64,000 nt of DNA from an uncultured Bacilli bacterium (lineage in GTDB: Bacteria; Bacillota_I; Bacilli_A; RFN20; CAG-826): positions 60,070-124,069 of the forward strand of contig CALVUF010000006.1 in assembly GCA_944363525.1 (NCBI GenBank). Direction: 5' to 3'. The notes beneath the pieces are model-generated. The model did not search any database. It was not told the DNA's origin and saw nothing but the letters and a program-made list of their open reading frames with translations. The translations under genes were made by a program, and so were the position numbers. Below are positions 51,895 through 60,294 of this stretch, in pieces. The number at the start of each line of letters is the position of its first letter. The first letter of the stretch is position 1.

Positions 51895-53822
51895 TTTTCT
51901 TTCACCCGGTACAGATCTTTGCTGAGGTCCGCTTTAAAAAGGGTAAAGCGAAGGATAAGGAGGATGGCGGTCAAAGCAAGGGCCGTCCCCGCGAAAATCA
52001 ATAAGAAAGTATAGACGTGGAAGTAAAGGAAATTGGCCTGAAAACCGAGCAAGGAGGCGAGGAAGGCCGCTTGGTAAATATAGCAAGCCGCCGCCCCAAT
52101 GGCCAAGCCCAGCCCCATTGAAAGAACTGTCAAGATCCCAAAGAGCGAGCCATTCCGCCTAAAACCCGTCTGCCTCGAAGCCCCGGCGAAGCGAAGCAAG
52201 AGATTCCGCCGATAGGAGGAGGCGCAGTAAACGAGCCCCATGACCAAAGGATAGGCGGTGGCGACCGATAAAAAGAAGACCATTGCCCAAGGGCTGTCGG
52301 AAATCAAGCAACGGGCTTCACCCCCATCTTTCTTAGCCAAGGGGAAACCGTTTTGGGAATCGAAGAAAGTCATCTCGTCTTTTCTCTCCATTATCAGCCT
52401 TACGTTCTCCTCGCTCCGCCAATAAGCCGTGGTCCCATTCAATGCGTTGAGATAAGTCGCGTATTCGGGGTCGCAATAGAGGAAGCCGCCGGTCGAGAAG
52501 AAAGTCGCGGCGACGAAACTGCCGTAATAACGGGTCCTAGCGTCGTTGTTGATGAAGTCCCAATATTGGTCGACCGTCTCCATCACCGGCGTATCCAAGA
52601 CCCCGACTATCTTAAAGTCGATGGTATTGAATAGGTAATGAAAGTCCTGGGATATCGTTTCGAATCCCGCCGGATCGTCGGGCTCATAGCCATAGATCGC
52701 GGCTAAATCCCGATACCCCATATAAGGCATGGCGATCTCCCCGTGGGCCGTCGGCTTCCTTCCGTAAAGGCAATCGACGTTCTCAACGTAATCCACGATT
52801 GGGCCACTGGTGGTCCGGCCTAGATCAAGCAAGCTCGAGAAATGATAAAAGGGATAATATTCGGGGTCTTCAATCCGCATGGTCACGGTATAAAGAAGGG
52901 AAACCTCGGTCTCCGGCTCAAATTCCAATTGATAGGAAAAAGGCAGGAGATCGGCGTTTTGGGCAAGGGCGATCTCGGGATAACGCAAAGGGTACATCCG
53001 ATCGAAGGAATAATCCCGGACCGAGGAGGAGAACATCGTCCCGAAGAAAGCGGTCAAAGCCACGAAGAAGGCGGTAAATAGGCTATACAAAGTGAAGAAC
53101 CAAGGCCTTTCTTTGAACAAACGAAATAATTCGTTCTTTTTCCGGAGGGCATCGCCTTTCGTTTCTATTGGCTTTTCGCCCCTTGGGGCAGCCTTTTCCA
53201 TCTTGACCGTCCCCTCAAAGCATCGAAGCAAGCCAGCTTGCCCCTGATATTCCGATGGGATGTCCTCATTGGTCGTCATGACCACCAGATGGTCTTGGGA
53301 ATAGGCGGTCAAAGATTGGAGGATGATGTCGGCGTTGTCTTTGTCCAAGAAGGAAGTCGGCTCATCAAGCAAGGCGACCGGGCGATCCGAATAAAGGACC
53401 CGGGAAAGGGATAGCCGCTGCTTCTCGCCGCTCGAGAGGGAGGCGGCTTTCGACTTAATGACCTTCCCTAGCCCCACTTGCTCAAGGATCGCCAAGGCTT
53501 TCTTCTTGTCTTTCTTGACAAAGGGCAAAAGGAGGTTATCCAAGCAGTCGGAGTCCTCGAAGATCAAGGGATCCTGGGGGCCAAGGCTCACCAGCTCATC
53601 GGCATATTTCTCGTTGTTGCCTTTATCGATCGATTGGCCATCGAAAAGGAATTTCCCGGTGAAGTCGCTATCCCGGCCGGAAAGGATCGAGAGGAAAGTC
53701 GTCTTCCCCGAGCCATTGGGGCCAAGCAAAAAGAACAAGCCGGAGGACGGCAAAGATAGATTCACCCCCGAGAGGACGGCCTTATCTCCGTAAGATTTGC
53801 CAAGCAATTCAAACTCAATCAT
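51891..53822 (-). CDS. ABC transporter with fused ATPase and FtsX-like membrane region (first subunit)
   Basis: A 643-residue fusion of the same layout as its neighbour: ABC ATPase (Walker A GPNGSGKTT about 34-42; signature LSSGEKQR near 130; Walker B PVALLDEPTSFLD), first helix near 235-260, a ~250-residue extracellular domain, and three C-terminal helices with an FtsX-like SYRRNLLLRFAGASRQTGFRR loop. The two genes overlap by 4 bp (ATGA). No ribosome site or promoter is obvious upstream of the start at 53822, and the GH43 gene lies only 44 bp upstream on the same strand, so they may share a transcript. Confidence 0.8.
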   Translation of the reverse strand: MIEFELLGKSYGDKAVLSGVNLSLPSSGLFFLLGPNGSGKTTFLSILSGRDSDFTGKFLFDGQSIDKGNNEKYADELVSLGPQDPLIFEDSDCLDNLLLPFVKKDKKKALAILEQVGLGKVIKSKAASLSSGEKQRLSLSRVLYSDRPVALLDEPTSFLDKDNADIILQSLTAYSQDHLVVMTTNEDIPSEYQGQAGLLRCFEGTVKMEKAAPRGEKPIETKGDALRKKNELFRLFKERPWFFTLYSLFTAFFVALTAFFGTMFSSSVRDYSFDRMYPLRYPEIALAQNADLLPFSYQLEFEPETEVSLLYTVTMRIEDPEYYPFYHFSSLLDLGRTTSGPIVDYVENVDCLYGRKPTAHGEIAMPYMGYRDLAAIYGYEPDDPAGFETISQDFHYLFNTIDFKIVGVLDTPVMETVDQYWDFINNDARTRYYGSFVAATFFSTGGFLYCDPEYATYLNALNGTTAYWRSEENVRLIMERKDEMTFFDSQNGFPLAKKDGGEARCLISDSPWAMVFFLSVATAYPLVMGLVYCASSYRRNLLLRFAGASRQTGFRRNGSLFGILTVLSMGLGLAIGAAACYIYQAAFLASLLGFQANFLYFHVYTFLLIFAGTALALTAILLILRFTLFKADLSKDLYRVKEK

Positions 53823-53866
53823 AGGTTCAGCAGGAAATGGTAAACCATCCGCTGGTTTTGTTAAGG

Positions 53867-55348
53867 CTAAAAGGCGAATTTAAGCAATTCGAGTTCCCCT
53901 TCGCCGATGATGAAGGCTAACTTGCCTTTCATGCTTAATCCGGGAGCAAGGGCTAAGGACTGGCTTTCCCAGTTCGGATTATCAAAAGAAAGATCGCCAA
54001 TATAGCTATCATCGATATAGACGGTCAGCTTGCCCTTCCCCCGCCCATTAACGGACAAGGAAGTGTTAGAGGAAAAGTCACAGTATTTATAGATGACCTG
54101 GGTCCCGGGGGTTAAGCCGGTGAGGAAACGCTCATCGTCTTTGGAGGTGATCATCGGGAAACCGGATAGATCCTGATTGCTCCCATGGGGCATATGGCCA
54201 TTGGTCAGATCGGCGCAGCGGACACAGGAATATTCGCCCCTTGGAAGCGGCGCCCCCGATAACCCGGAACTCGTCACCTCAACCTGCGGGATCGTTCCGT
54301 CCGGGAGGATGGTGATGGGTTCCGCCATCGCTTGGCGGGAATAGTCGCTCCCATGGGTTTGGCGGTGATAGAAGACATACCACTGTCCCTTGACCTGAAC
54401 GATGCTCCCGTGGGTGGTACCGGTATGGTTAAGCCGTTCGGGTTCTTTTCTTCCATTAAGCCCCACGTCCCCGGTCGAGACGATGACGCCCCGATAGACG
54501 AAGCCATGATCGGGATAATCGCTAGTGGCATAGCAGAGTTCATGGTTATTAAGTGAGGAATAGATGAAATAATACTTCCCATCGATCTTCCTAATCGAGG
54601 AGCCTTCGAAGAAACCATGCCCTAAGAACGAACGGCCATGCCGGGGGATGACATACATCTTCGCCCCGCCGACTTTCCGCGGATCAAGTAAATGCTTCGG
54701 TTCCTCCTTCACCGTCAGCATGTCATCCTCTAACGTCATGACAATCGGCCCCATGACCCCACCCTTCTCCTTCATCTGCTCTTTGCTCTTGTTGAACATC
54801 CGCATCTCGACCTTTTTCATCTTCGGGGCAAACAAGGGTCCAAGGTTAGCGAAAGGATAATAAGTCCCATAATAAAGCCGGATAACCCCATCGTCATTGA
54901 TGACGGCCGGATCGAAGGCGACGAACCGGTCCATAAGCGACCCGTCTTTATTCTTCACGTGGCCTAGGAATTCATAATGCCCATCGGGGGTATCGGAAAC
55001 CGCGACCGAAATCGGGCCGAAATAGCCGCCTTCGCCCCGATAACCAGACAGGCAATAATAGAGGTAATAACGCCCATCGTTGCCTTTAACGACATCCGGG
55101 GCATACATATAAGGACGCTTCTCGCTATAAAACGGATCCTGCTTGGCTGAGTAATTGATTCCATTGCTGGTCCAGTTCGCTAAATCGTCGATCGGACAGG
55201 AATAGAACTCATAGTCGAGGGCGCAGAAAGTATCGCCCCCTTCTTGGTCATGGCTCCCGAAAAGGTAGAGTCGATCACCGAAGACATGGGGTTCGCCATC
55301 GGGAATATAGACGTTTAAGGGAAGGAATGGGTTACAAGCGGTTTTCAT
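53867..55348 (-). CDS. Glycoside hydrolase family 43 (arabinofuranosidase/xylosidase-like)
   Basis: A 493-residue cytosolic enzyme with a five-bladed beta-propeller: PDGEPHVFGDRLYLFGSHD near the N-terminus (catalytic base Asp region), VAFDPAVINDDG (pKa-modulating Asp) and FFEGSSIRK (acid Glu). The last ~130 residues form a CBM6-like beta-sandwich (GTQVIYKYCDFSSNTSL). It would cleave arabinose or xylose side chains from imported oligosaccharides. The start at 55348 is chosen because TATAAT (minus strand, 55355-55360) ends six bases before it; the eight upstream codons to 55372 would overlap that promoter. No Shine-Dalgarno: probable leaderless mRNA. Confidence 0.87.
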   Translation of the reverse strand: MKTACNPFLPLNVYIPDGEPHVFGDRLYLFGSHDQEGGDTFCALDYEFYSCPIDDLANWTSNGINYSAKQDPFYSEKRPYMYAPDVVKGNDGRYYLYYCLSGYRGEGGYFGPISVAVSDTPDGHYEFLGHVKNKDGSLMDRFVAFDPAVINDDGVIRLYYGTYYPFANLGPLFAPKMKKVEMRMFNKSKEQMKEKGGVMGPIVMTLEDDMLTVKEEPKHLLDPRKVGGAKMYVIPRHGRSFLGHGFFEGSSIRKIDGKYYFIYSSLNNHELCYATSDYPDHGFVYRGVIVSTGDVGLNGRKEPERLNHTGTTHGSIVQVKGQWYVFYHRQTHGSDYSRQAMAEPITILPDGTIPQVEVTSSGLSGAPLPRGEYSCVRCADLTNGHMPHGSNQDLSGFPMITSKDDERFLTGLTPGTQVIYKYCDFSSNTSLSVNGRGKGKLTVYIDDSYIGDLSFDNPNWESQSLALAPGLSMKGKLAFIIGEGELELLKFAF

Positions 55349-55354
55349 AGAAGA

Positions 55355-55360
55355 ATTATA
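55355..55360 (-). promoter_or_regulatory. -10 box of the GH43 gene, leaderless geometry
   Basis: A perfect TATAAT on the minus strand, six bases before the ATG at 55348, which places the expected first transcribed base at the start codon. Most of the 55349-55431 gap is otherwise unremarkable. Confidence 0.6.
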
Positions 55361-55431
55361 AATCCCCGCCATCCATTTTGATACAGTGGAGTGAACTCAA
55401 TCGAATGGAAAAAGCCTGCAAAAGAAGCATA

Positions 55432-55959
55432 TCAATAATGGTTTTGATGATACCGATCAAGGGCGACGCTTTCTAACGCCTGGACGAAGGCTTCCTTGCC
55501 ATCGCAATACCCGTCAATGTCATAAGGATGCTCTTTCGCCAGTTTCGCCTTCAATTCGCCATATTCGTCAGCGACCCAAGGATGGGCCCTTAAATAATCC
55601 CGAACCGCCAAATGACGGATCAGATTATGCTCGTCCTTAAAACGGAAGACATGGATCTGATGGGTCCGTTCATCCCCGCCCTTGCGAAGATACCGTCTCC
55701 CTTTAATCCCGAACTCCCCAAGGTATTCATAGCCTAGTTTCTCAAATTCATTCTGCTTCTCATCGACCAAAGACAAAGACTTCACCGCGACTAAAATATC
55801 GATGACGGGTTTGGATTTGAGGCCCGGCACCGCGGTCGAGCCGATATGTTCAATATCGACCAAGTTGTCGCCAAATATCGGGACCAACAAAGCCTTCTCC
55901 TTTTCAAAAAGGGAGGGATAGTCGGGATTATATGGTTTAACGACAATATGCTGGGGCAT
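55432..55959 (-). CDS. GrpB family protein (nucleotidyltransferase-like)
   Basis: A 175-residue protein of the GrpB/UPF0157 family, with VKPYNPDYPSLFEKEKALL, VDIEHIGSTAVPGLKSKPVIDILVAV (the nucleotidyltransferase-fold G-S-x14-D-x-D-like motif) and HQIHVFRFKDEHNLIRHLAVRDYLRAHP. Some relatives are dephospho-CoA kinase-fused or act in small-molecule nucleotide transfer, but function is not established. No Shine-Dalgarno; TAATAT lies four bases before the ATG, so a very short or absent leader is possible. Confidence 0.85.
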   Translation of the reverse strand: MPQHIVVKPYNPDYPSLFEKEKALLVPIFGDNLVDIEHIGSTAVPGLKSKPVIDILVAVKSLSLVDEKQNEFEKLGYEYLGEFGIKGRRYLRKGGDERTHQIHVFRFKDEHNLIRHLAVRDYLRAHPWVADEYGELKAKLAKEHPYDIDGYCDGKEAFVQALESVALDRYHQNHY

Positions 55960-56034
55960 GCCTATATTAAATCAGCAAACTAGAGCCAAACCAAAGGGTA
56001 TATACTAATCAAAAAGATAAGGAAGAAGAACCAT

Positions 56035-56940
56035 ATGTTCGGAGCCATTTTAGGCGATATCGCCGGATCGCGATTCGAATTCACCGGCAACCGGGTCAAA
56101 CCCAAGGACTTATTCGCCCCCACTTGCTTCACCACCGACGACACCTACTTAACCGAGGCGGTGGCCGAAAGCTTGATGTCGGGTTATCAATCAATCGAGG
56201 AACTGAAGAAGATGGTTTTAGCCTTAACCATCCGCCAGGTCTACCGCTACCCCGATGCCGGTTGGGGGACCCGCTTCTTGGGTTGGATGCGTAAACTGAT
56301 GGCTGAGAACCATCTTCTTGACCCAGAGAACATCGACCCGAAGCAGCCGATCCATTACCAGCCCAATGGGAGCGCCGGCAACGGCGTCGCCATGAAGATC
56401 TCCCCCGTCGCCTATTTCGCTTCTGATCTTGAGGAATGCAAACTATTGAGCAAAGCCATCACCTCGGTGACCCATGATCACCCTGATTCCTATAAGGCGG
56501 CCGAAAGCTTGACTACCGCCATTTACTTAGCCTTGCACGGGGCAAGCAAAGAGCAACTCAAAACCCATATCCTTACCTATTACCCGGAGGTCGCGGGCTT
56601 AACCTATGCTCGGTTGAATCGAGAATATCAATACACCGAACTTTCTAAAGGCACCATGCCGGCCGCCTTCGCCTGCTTCCTGGAATCAAGCTCTTTCGAC
56701 GAAACGTTGAAGATGGCCGTCTCGATCGGCGGCGACGCCGACACCCTCGGAGCTATCGCTGGGGCTCTGGCCGAAGGGTATTACGGCTGGGAACATTTCG
56801 AAAAAGAGCCCTGGGGGGTCCTTTTCGATTCCAAAGGCCAGGCGAAATACCACCTCTTTGGCGCAGTTGAAAAAGCGTTCTTATCGCGGATGAAGGGGAA
56901 ATTCCCCCGCCTCTATCAGTCCAAGGTCTTCCGCGAATAG
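56035..56940 (+). CDS. ADP-ribosylglycohydrolase family protein
   Basis: A 301-residue all-helical hydrolase that removes ADP-ribose from proteins or other targets. It starts MFGAILGDIAGSRFEF and has the Mg-binding FTTDDTYLT (about 32-40) and SIGGDADTLGAIAGALAEGYYG near residue 230, the canonical DraG/ARH metal motifs (note T-Y-L in place of the more usual T-x-M). A TATACT and AAGGAAGAAG precede the ATG. It lies 6 kb from the DUF3990 ADP-ribosyltransferase-like gene; reversal of the same modification is possible but not indicated by linkage. The 3' end overlaps a small convergent gene by 25 bp. Confidence 0.9.
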   Translation: MFGAILGDIAGSRFEFTGNRVKPKDLFAPTCFTTDDTYLTEAVAESLMSGYQSIEELKKMVLALTIRQVYRYPDAGWGTRFLGWMRKLMAENHLLDPENIDPKQPIHYQPNGSAGNGVAMKISPVAYFASDLEECKLLSKAITSVTHDHPDSYKAAESLTTAIYLALHGASKEQLKTHILTYYPEVAGLTYARLNREYQYTELSKGTMPAAFACFLESSSFDETLKMAVSIGGDADTLGAIAGALAEGYYGWEHFEKEPWGVLFDSKGQAKYHLFGAVEKAFLSRMKGKFPRLYQSKVFRE

Positions 56941-57068
56941 AAGGTGAACCGGGAGCCGGGCTGGTATTTGGCTTTGACGAGCTTTTCGGCATCGATGATG
57001 TTATTGGCCCGGACGGTGTCCTCGGTTTGGATGCCGTTGACGCTGAAGCGGAAATAGTAAGTGTGCAT
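56916..57068 (-). CDS. Small conserved-looking protein (50 residues)
   Basis: A short frame from ATG 57068 to TGA 56916: it begins MHTYYFRFSVNGIQTEDTVR and contains ANNIIDAEKLVKAKYQPGS. A strong AAGGAGGTG ribosome site lies at proper spacing, and the sequence reads as a compact beta-alpha-beta protein with regular hydrophobic spacing. No family is recognised. It is the second gene after the 87-residue protein (gap 35 bp) and overlaps the ADP-ribosylglycohydrolase 3' end convergently. Confidence 0.7.
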   Translation of the reverse strand: MHTYYFRFSVNGIQTEDTVRANNIIDAEKLVKAKYQPGSRFTFYSRKTLD

Positions 57069-57103
57069 GTTTCCACCTCCTTTTACGAACGAAATGGATT
57101 TAT

Positions 57104-57367
57104 TCAGCTCAGGCGGGACCGCAGATCGGCGATGTCCAAGTCGGCTTGATGGTCGTGAAGCTCATGGGCGCAGTCGTCGACTTGCTTCAGGAACGCCTCA
57201 TCCTCGGGGGTCTTATCCTTTTTGGCTGAGGACATCATTAAGATAAAGCCGAGGGCCATGATGAGCTCTTGGACCCCTTTTTCGTCGCTTGGGGCTTTGA
57301 CCCCGTCGTTTTCCGCCCCGATCCGCTTAAGGACGGCTAACGATTGTTCGCTTAGTTGGTGTGCCAT
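57104..57367 (-). CDS. Small acidic helical protein (87 residues)
   Basis: MAHQLSEQSLAVLKRIGAEN..., predicted largely helical and acidic, with no recognised family. The start at 57367 has AAGGAGAA at correct spacing; nine further codons upstream lack support. It probably forms an operon with the 50-residue gene downstream. Size and charge resemble small regulatory or anti-factor proteins, but nothing specific can be claimed. Confidence 0.65.
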   Translation of the reverse strand: MAHQLSEQSLAVLKRIGAENDGVKAPSDEKGVQELIMALGFILMMSSAKKDKTPEDEAFLKQVDDCAHELHDHQADLDIADLRSRLS

Positions 57368-57421
57368 AACGATTCTCCTTTTCTTAACCATACCGGAAAG
57401 AAAATTTTTTCCAAGATGAGG

Positions 57422-57532
57422 TTATAAAGCCCGGCCGTCGACCATGAATAGGAGGTTATAAAGGATCGGGAGGATCATGCTCAGCGCGTCGATCGAGGAG
57501 GAGGAAAGCCCTTCGACGACCGCCGAGACGAT
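57422..57532 (-). pseudogene. Relic fragment of a Na+/H+ antiporter gene
   Basis: Read on the minus strand, 36 codons begin IVSAVVEGLSSSSIDALSM and end at TAA (57422-57424). Thirty of the first 33 residues are identical to residues 180-212 of the antiporter at 61323-62750. No matching sequence flanks it on either side, and an in-frame stop lies upstream, so it is a short remnant of a second antiporter copy in inverted orientation. The rest of 57392-57660 holds no supported gene. Confidence 0.8.
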
Positions 57533-57660
57533 GAAGAAATCCTCGATGCCCTTTTATTCGATTGGACGATTTGGGACAAAGACACCGCGGACGAAGGCTT
57601 CCCCTCTTTTCTTTGATCGCCCTAGCCAATGAGACCAACGGCCATTAGAATAAAGCCACG

Positions 57661-58422
57661 ATGGATAACCGTTGGCGAGATTCTCAACTTGATTGCCCCC
57701 TTTTCGAGTTTTCCCCCGAAGCGGCCCTCATCGAGCCGGAGAAAAGCGCGGAGATGAAAGGAAAGCTTCTCATCTGTTTTTTCGCCGAGACCATCTCCGA
57801 ATTGCTTTCAAGCGGCGAGATCGAGCCCTATTTGGTTTTGCCCGGGGAAAACGAGCTCACGGTCTACCGGAAGAAAGAAAGCGAGGTCTTCTTAGTCAAG
57901 GGCATCATCGGGTCGCCGGCCATCGGAGGCTTCTTAGAGGAGATGATCGGCAAAGGAATCAAGGAAGTCCTCTTCATCGGGGGAGCCGGCTCCTTAGTCA
58001 AATCCGAATTAGGTAAGATCTTTCTCGTGACCTCGGCCATCCGCGACGAAGGGTTTTCCTATCATTACCTCCCTGCTTCCCGTTACGTCGATGCCGATAT
58101 CGCGATGAGAGGCAAACTCCAAGACTTCCTGCTTGAGGAAGGGGTCATCTTCGACTCGGGCCGGGTGTGGACGACCGACGCTTTTTACCGCGAGACCCCT
58201 AGCAAAATCAAAAGGCGGATCGCCGAAGGGGCAAAATTGGTCGAGATGGAGCAGGCCGGCCTCATCGCCCTTTGTCAATTCCGCCATATACCGTACGGAG
58301 CCCTCCTCTATTCGGGGGACGACCTCTCGGGCTTAACCCGCGAGGAAAGGGGATGGCGGCGAAGCGAGGCCAGGATGAAACTCACTGCATTGGGGTTGAA
58401 ATTCCTCTTAAACAGCCATTGA
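57661..58422 (+). CDS. Nucleoside phosphorylase (uridine phosphorylase-like)
   Basis: A 253-residue member of the PNP/UDP phosphorylase family: GIIGSPAIGGFLEEMI, the phosphate-binding FIGGAGSL (near 105) and the ribose-binding motif VEMEQAGL (near 195) are visible. It splits a nucleoside with phosphate to base and ribose-1-phosphate, in salvage. Length fits uridine phosphorylases. TAGAAT (57646-57651) ends nine bases before the ATG and no Shine-Dalgarno is present, so the leader is very short. Confidence 0.85.
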   Translation: MDNRWRDSQLDCPLFEFSPEAALIEPEKSAEMKGKLLICFFAETISELLSSGEIEPYLVLPGENELTVYRKKESEVFLVKGIIGSPAIGGFLEEMIGKGIKEVLFIGGAGSLVKSELGKIFLVTSAIRDEGFSYHYLPASRYVDADIAMRGKLQDFLLEEGVIFDSGRVWTTDAFYRETPSKIKRRIAEGAKLVEMEQAGLIALCQFRHIPYGALLYSGDDLSGLTREERGWRRSEARMKLTALGLKFLLNSH

Positions 58423-58542
58423 ACCGGCGCGGTTGACCATTTTAGAAAAAAGCACTTAGATTGCCGATAACGGACCGCCTGAATATCAGCCTTCTAGCCG
58501 ACATTGCAAGTAGAGCCTATAATCGAGGCGGAGGTTTGGCTT

Positions 58543-59466
58543 ATGAATATCCTTGTTTCCGTTCGCGGTGGATTCAGCAAATATCTTATCGTTTTCCTTT
58601 TCATGTTCATCGCCGGCTGTTTCCTCGGCTATGTTTTCGAACTGCTATACCGCCGCTTCTTCTCCGCCAAAAAATGGGTCAATCCCGGTTTCCTAAAAGG
58701 CCCCTGGCTTCCCTTATACGGATTCGGGCTGGTGACGATGTTTATTATCTCGGCATTAATCGCTGACAATTTACCCGCCTGGCCTTTGTATAACCCAACC
58801 GGCAACCTCTTCGCCAATAAGACCGTCTCTGGCCCCTCGGTCTTTGACCTCATACCCATCGGCATCATCTTCGTCTGTCTAATCGCCCTCGAGTTCCTCG
58901 CTGGCCTTATCTTCGTTAAGGGGTTCAAGGTCCGGCTTTGGGATTACACCAATCTAAGAGGGAATATCCTAGGCATCATCTGCCCCCAGTTCTCTTTAAT
59001 CTGGCTAATCGTCGATGTGGTTTATTATTACCTCATCAACCCCTACCTCTATCAGGCCTTTACCGGGATGTTCGATTTCATCTTTGGGCCCGCCGATGGG
59101 GCCGAGGCCGTCAACGTCATCCTCATCTTCTTAATCGGCATGGTTTATGGCCTCTTCCTGCTCGACCTCATCACCTCCTTAAACCTCTTCGGGAAGTTAA
59201 AGAAGCTGATGAAGGAGTCGACGGGTTATCACAACTACGAACGCTTCCGAGAACAATACAAAGGGAAACTACTACGGGCCAAAGCCGAACTGGCGGAGAA
59301 GGTTCCTCTTAAGGTCAAACAAGCCTATGAGCAAGGGAGAAAGAAAAAGAGCGAACAAAGTAGCAAGTTCAATAAATGGGTCCGCAAAATCATCTTCATC
59401 GACCCAAATAAGTCGCAAAACCAAGACAATTACGGAGAAGATGGCCGACCAAGAAAAGAAGAATAA
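58543..59466 (+). CDS. CmpB-like membrane protein (putative ABC transporter permease, PF06541)
   Basis: A 307-residue protein with about five membrane segments in the first 210 residues. FIAGCFLGYVFELLYRRFF and NPGFLKGPWLPLYGFG are the family signature. A basic, coiled cytoplasmic tail (about 225-307) ends in a charged stretch. Despite the family name, a transport role is unproven. The start at 58543 follows GGCGGAGG, with a TATAAT at 58518-58523 just upstream; a 13-codon longer frame from 58504 would include that promoter. Confidence 0.82.
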   Translation: MNILVSVRGGFSKYLIVFLFMFIAGCFLGYVFELLYRRFFSAKKWVNPGFLKGPWLPLYGFGLVTMFIISALIADNLPAWPLYNPTGNLFANKTVSGPSVFDLIPIGIIFVCLIALEFLAGLIFVKGFKVRLWDYTNLRGNILGIICPQFSLIWLIVDVVYYYLINPYLYQAFTGMFDFIFGPADGAEAVNVILIFLIGMVYGLFLLDLITSLNLFGKLKKLMKESTGYHNYERFREQYKGKLLRAKAELAEKVPLKVKQAYEQGRKKKSEQSSKFNKWVRKIIFIDPNKSQNQDNYGEDGRPRKEE

Positions 59467-60294
59467 TCGTTTAAAAAACCTTAATTCTGCAAGACTTTCC
59501 GTATATCCGTGCCAAACAAGCTAAATCCCAAAGTAAGTGGAATAGCAAGTTAAATCCTTTCATTAAATCAGGGACTAGCCGCGATTTACAGAAAGACCCT
59601 TTCATCCCCGGTAAGGAGGGAAGGACAAACATTCAATGCCAAACATTTATGACGATAAGAAGCCCAAGGCAAGGATGGCCGCTTGAGCGTCAAATTGCCC
59701 CTGCTGAATTACTCGCCCTTTGGCGCAGTCTCGAGTCCGAGACGGTTAAGCTCATTTCTTTGCCTTGTAGCCAACTCGACGTCAATCGGCCGCACACCTT
59801 ATATAAGACTATGCTTGAGAACGTCTTCCCCTGCCACCATCAAGACCGTCTCCTATTGCCAAGGGGAATCGCATGACGTGAAGCGTATCTATACGGCCGC
59901 CGCTTAACCAAATTGATCAAGGCTTATCGGAATGGGTTTGCGCCTAAAGGCCGGCTTGAATCGCTAGAAGGGCCCTTAAAGACAAGCGCATCCGAATTGA
60001 TCCTAACCTATCCCGAGCTGCCGAATATTTTTTCTTTTCCCAAAATGGCTATTGTCATTCCTTCCCTTCAACGTCCCATTAAACCCTGTTGCACTAAACC
60101 TTAGAATCGCTGAGTTTTTGCCTCTCCCCTAGATTGAAGGTACCCTTTTGTGGTTCGCTTTCAAAAAGTAAACTCGCGAAGTGAACGGGCGATTGGACAA
60201 TCGCTATGGCTTATCCAGGTCAAGCCCTCCTAACGGAGGAAGATTCGGCTACGGCCGGACAGATTAGGAGTGATTTTTAATGCCACACGGCCAA
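59467..60294. other. Gene-poor stretch with a cluster of hairpins near its right end
   Basis: Two overlapping plus-strand frames (59649-59907) lack ribosome sites and family resemblance, and I do not accept them. At 60189-60257 three hairpins follow each other: GCGATT-GGAC-AATCGC, CCTCC-TAAC-GGAGG, and CGGC-TACG-GCCG, the last with a stable UNCG-type loop. They lie before AGGAG and a 16-codon frame (60280-60330). This could be a small RNA or leader; the class is not recognised. Confidence 0.35.

Noticed and set aside
48553..56940. ADP-ribosylglycohydrolase as the antidote of the DUF3990 protein
   Set aside because: The genes are 6 kb apart with unrelated genes between and separate promoters; a functional link is possible but not supported by the sequence.
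57456..57638. 60-codon minus-strand frame
   Set aside because: It runs in a different frame across the antiporter relic, whose own frame explains the sequence.
59649..59907. Two overlapping plus-strand frames
   Set aside because: Mutually overlapping, no ribosome sites and no protein-like pattern; treated as intergenic.
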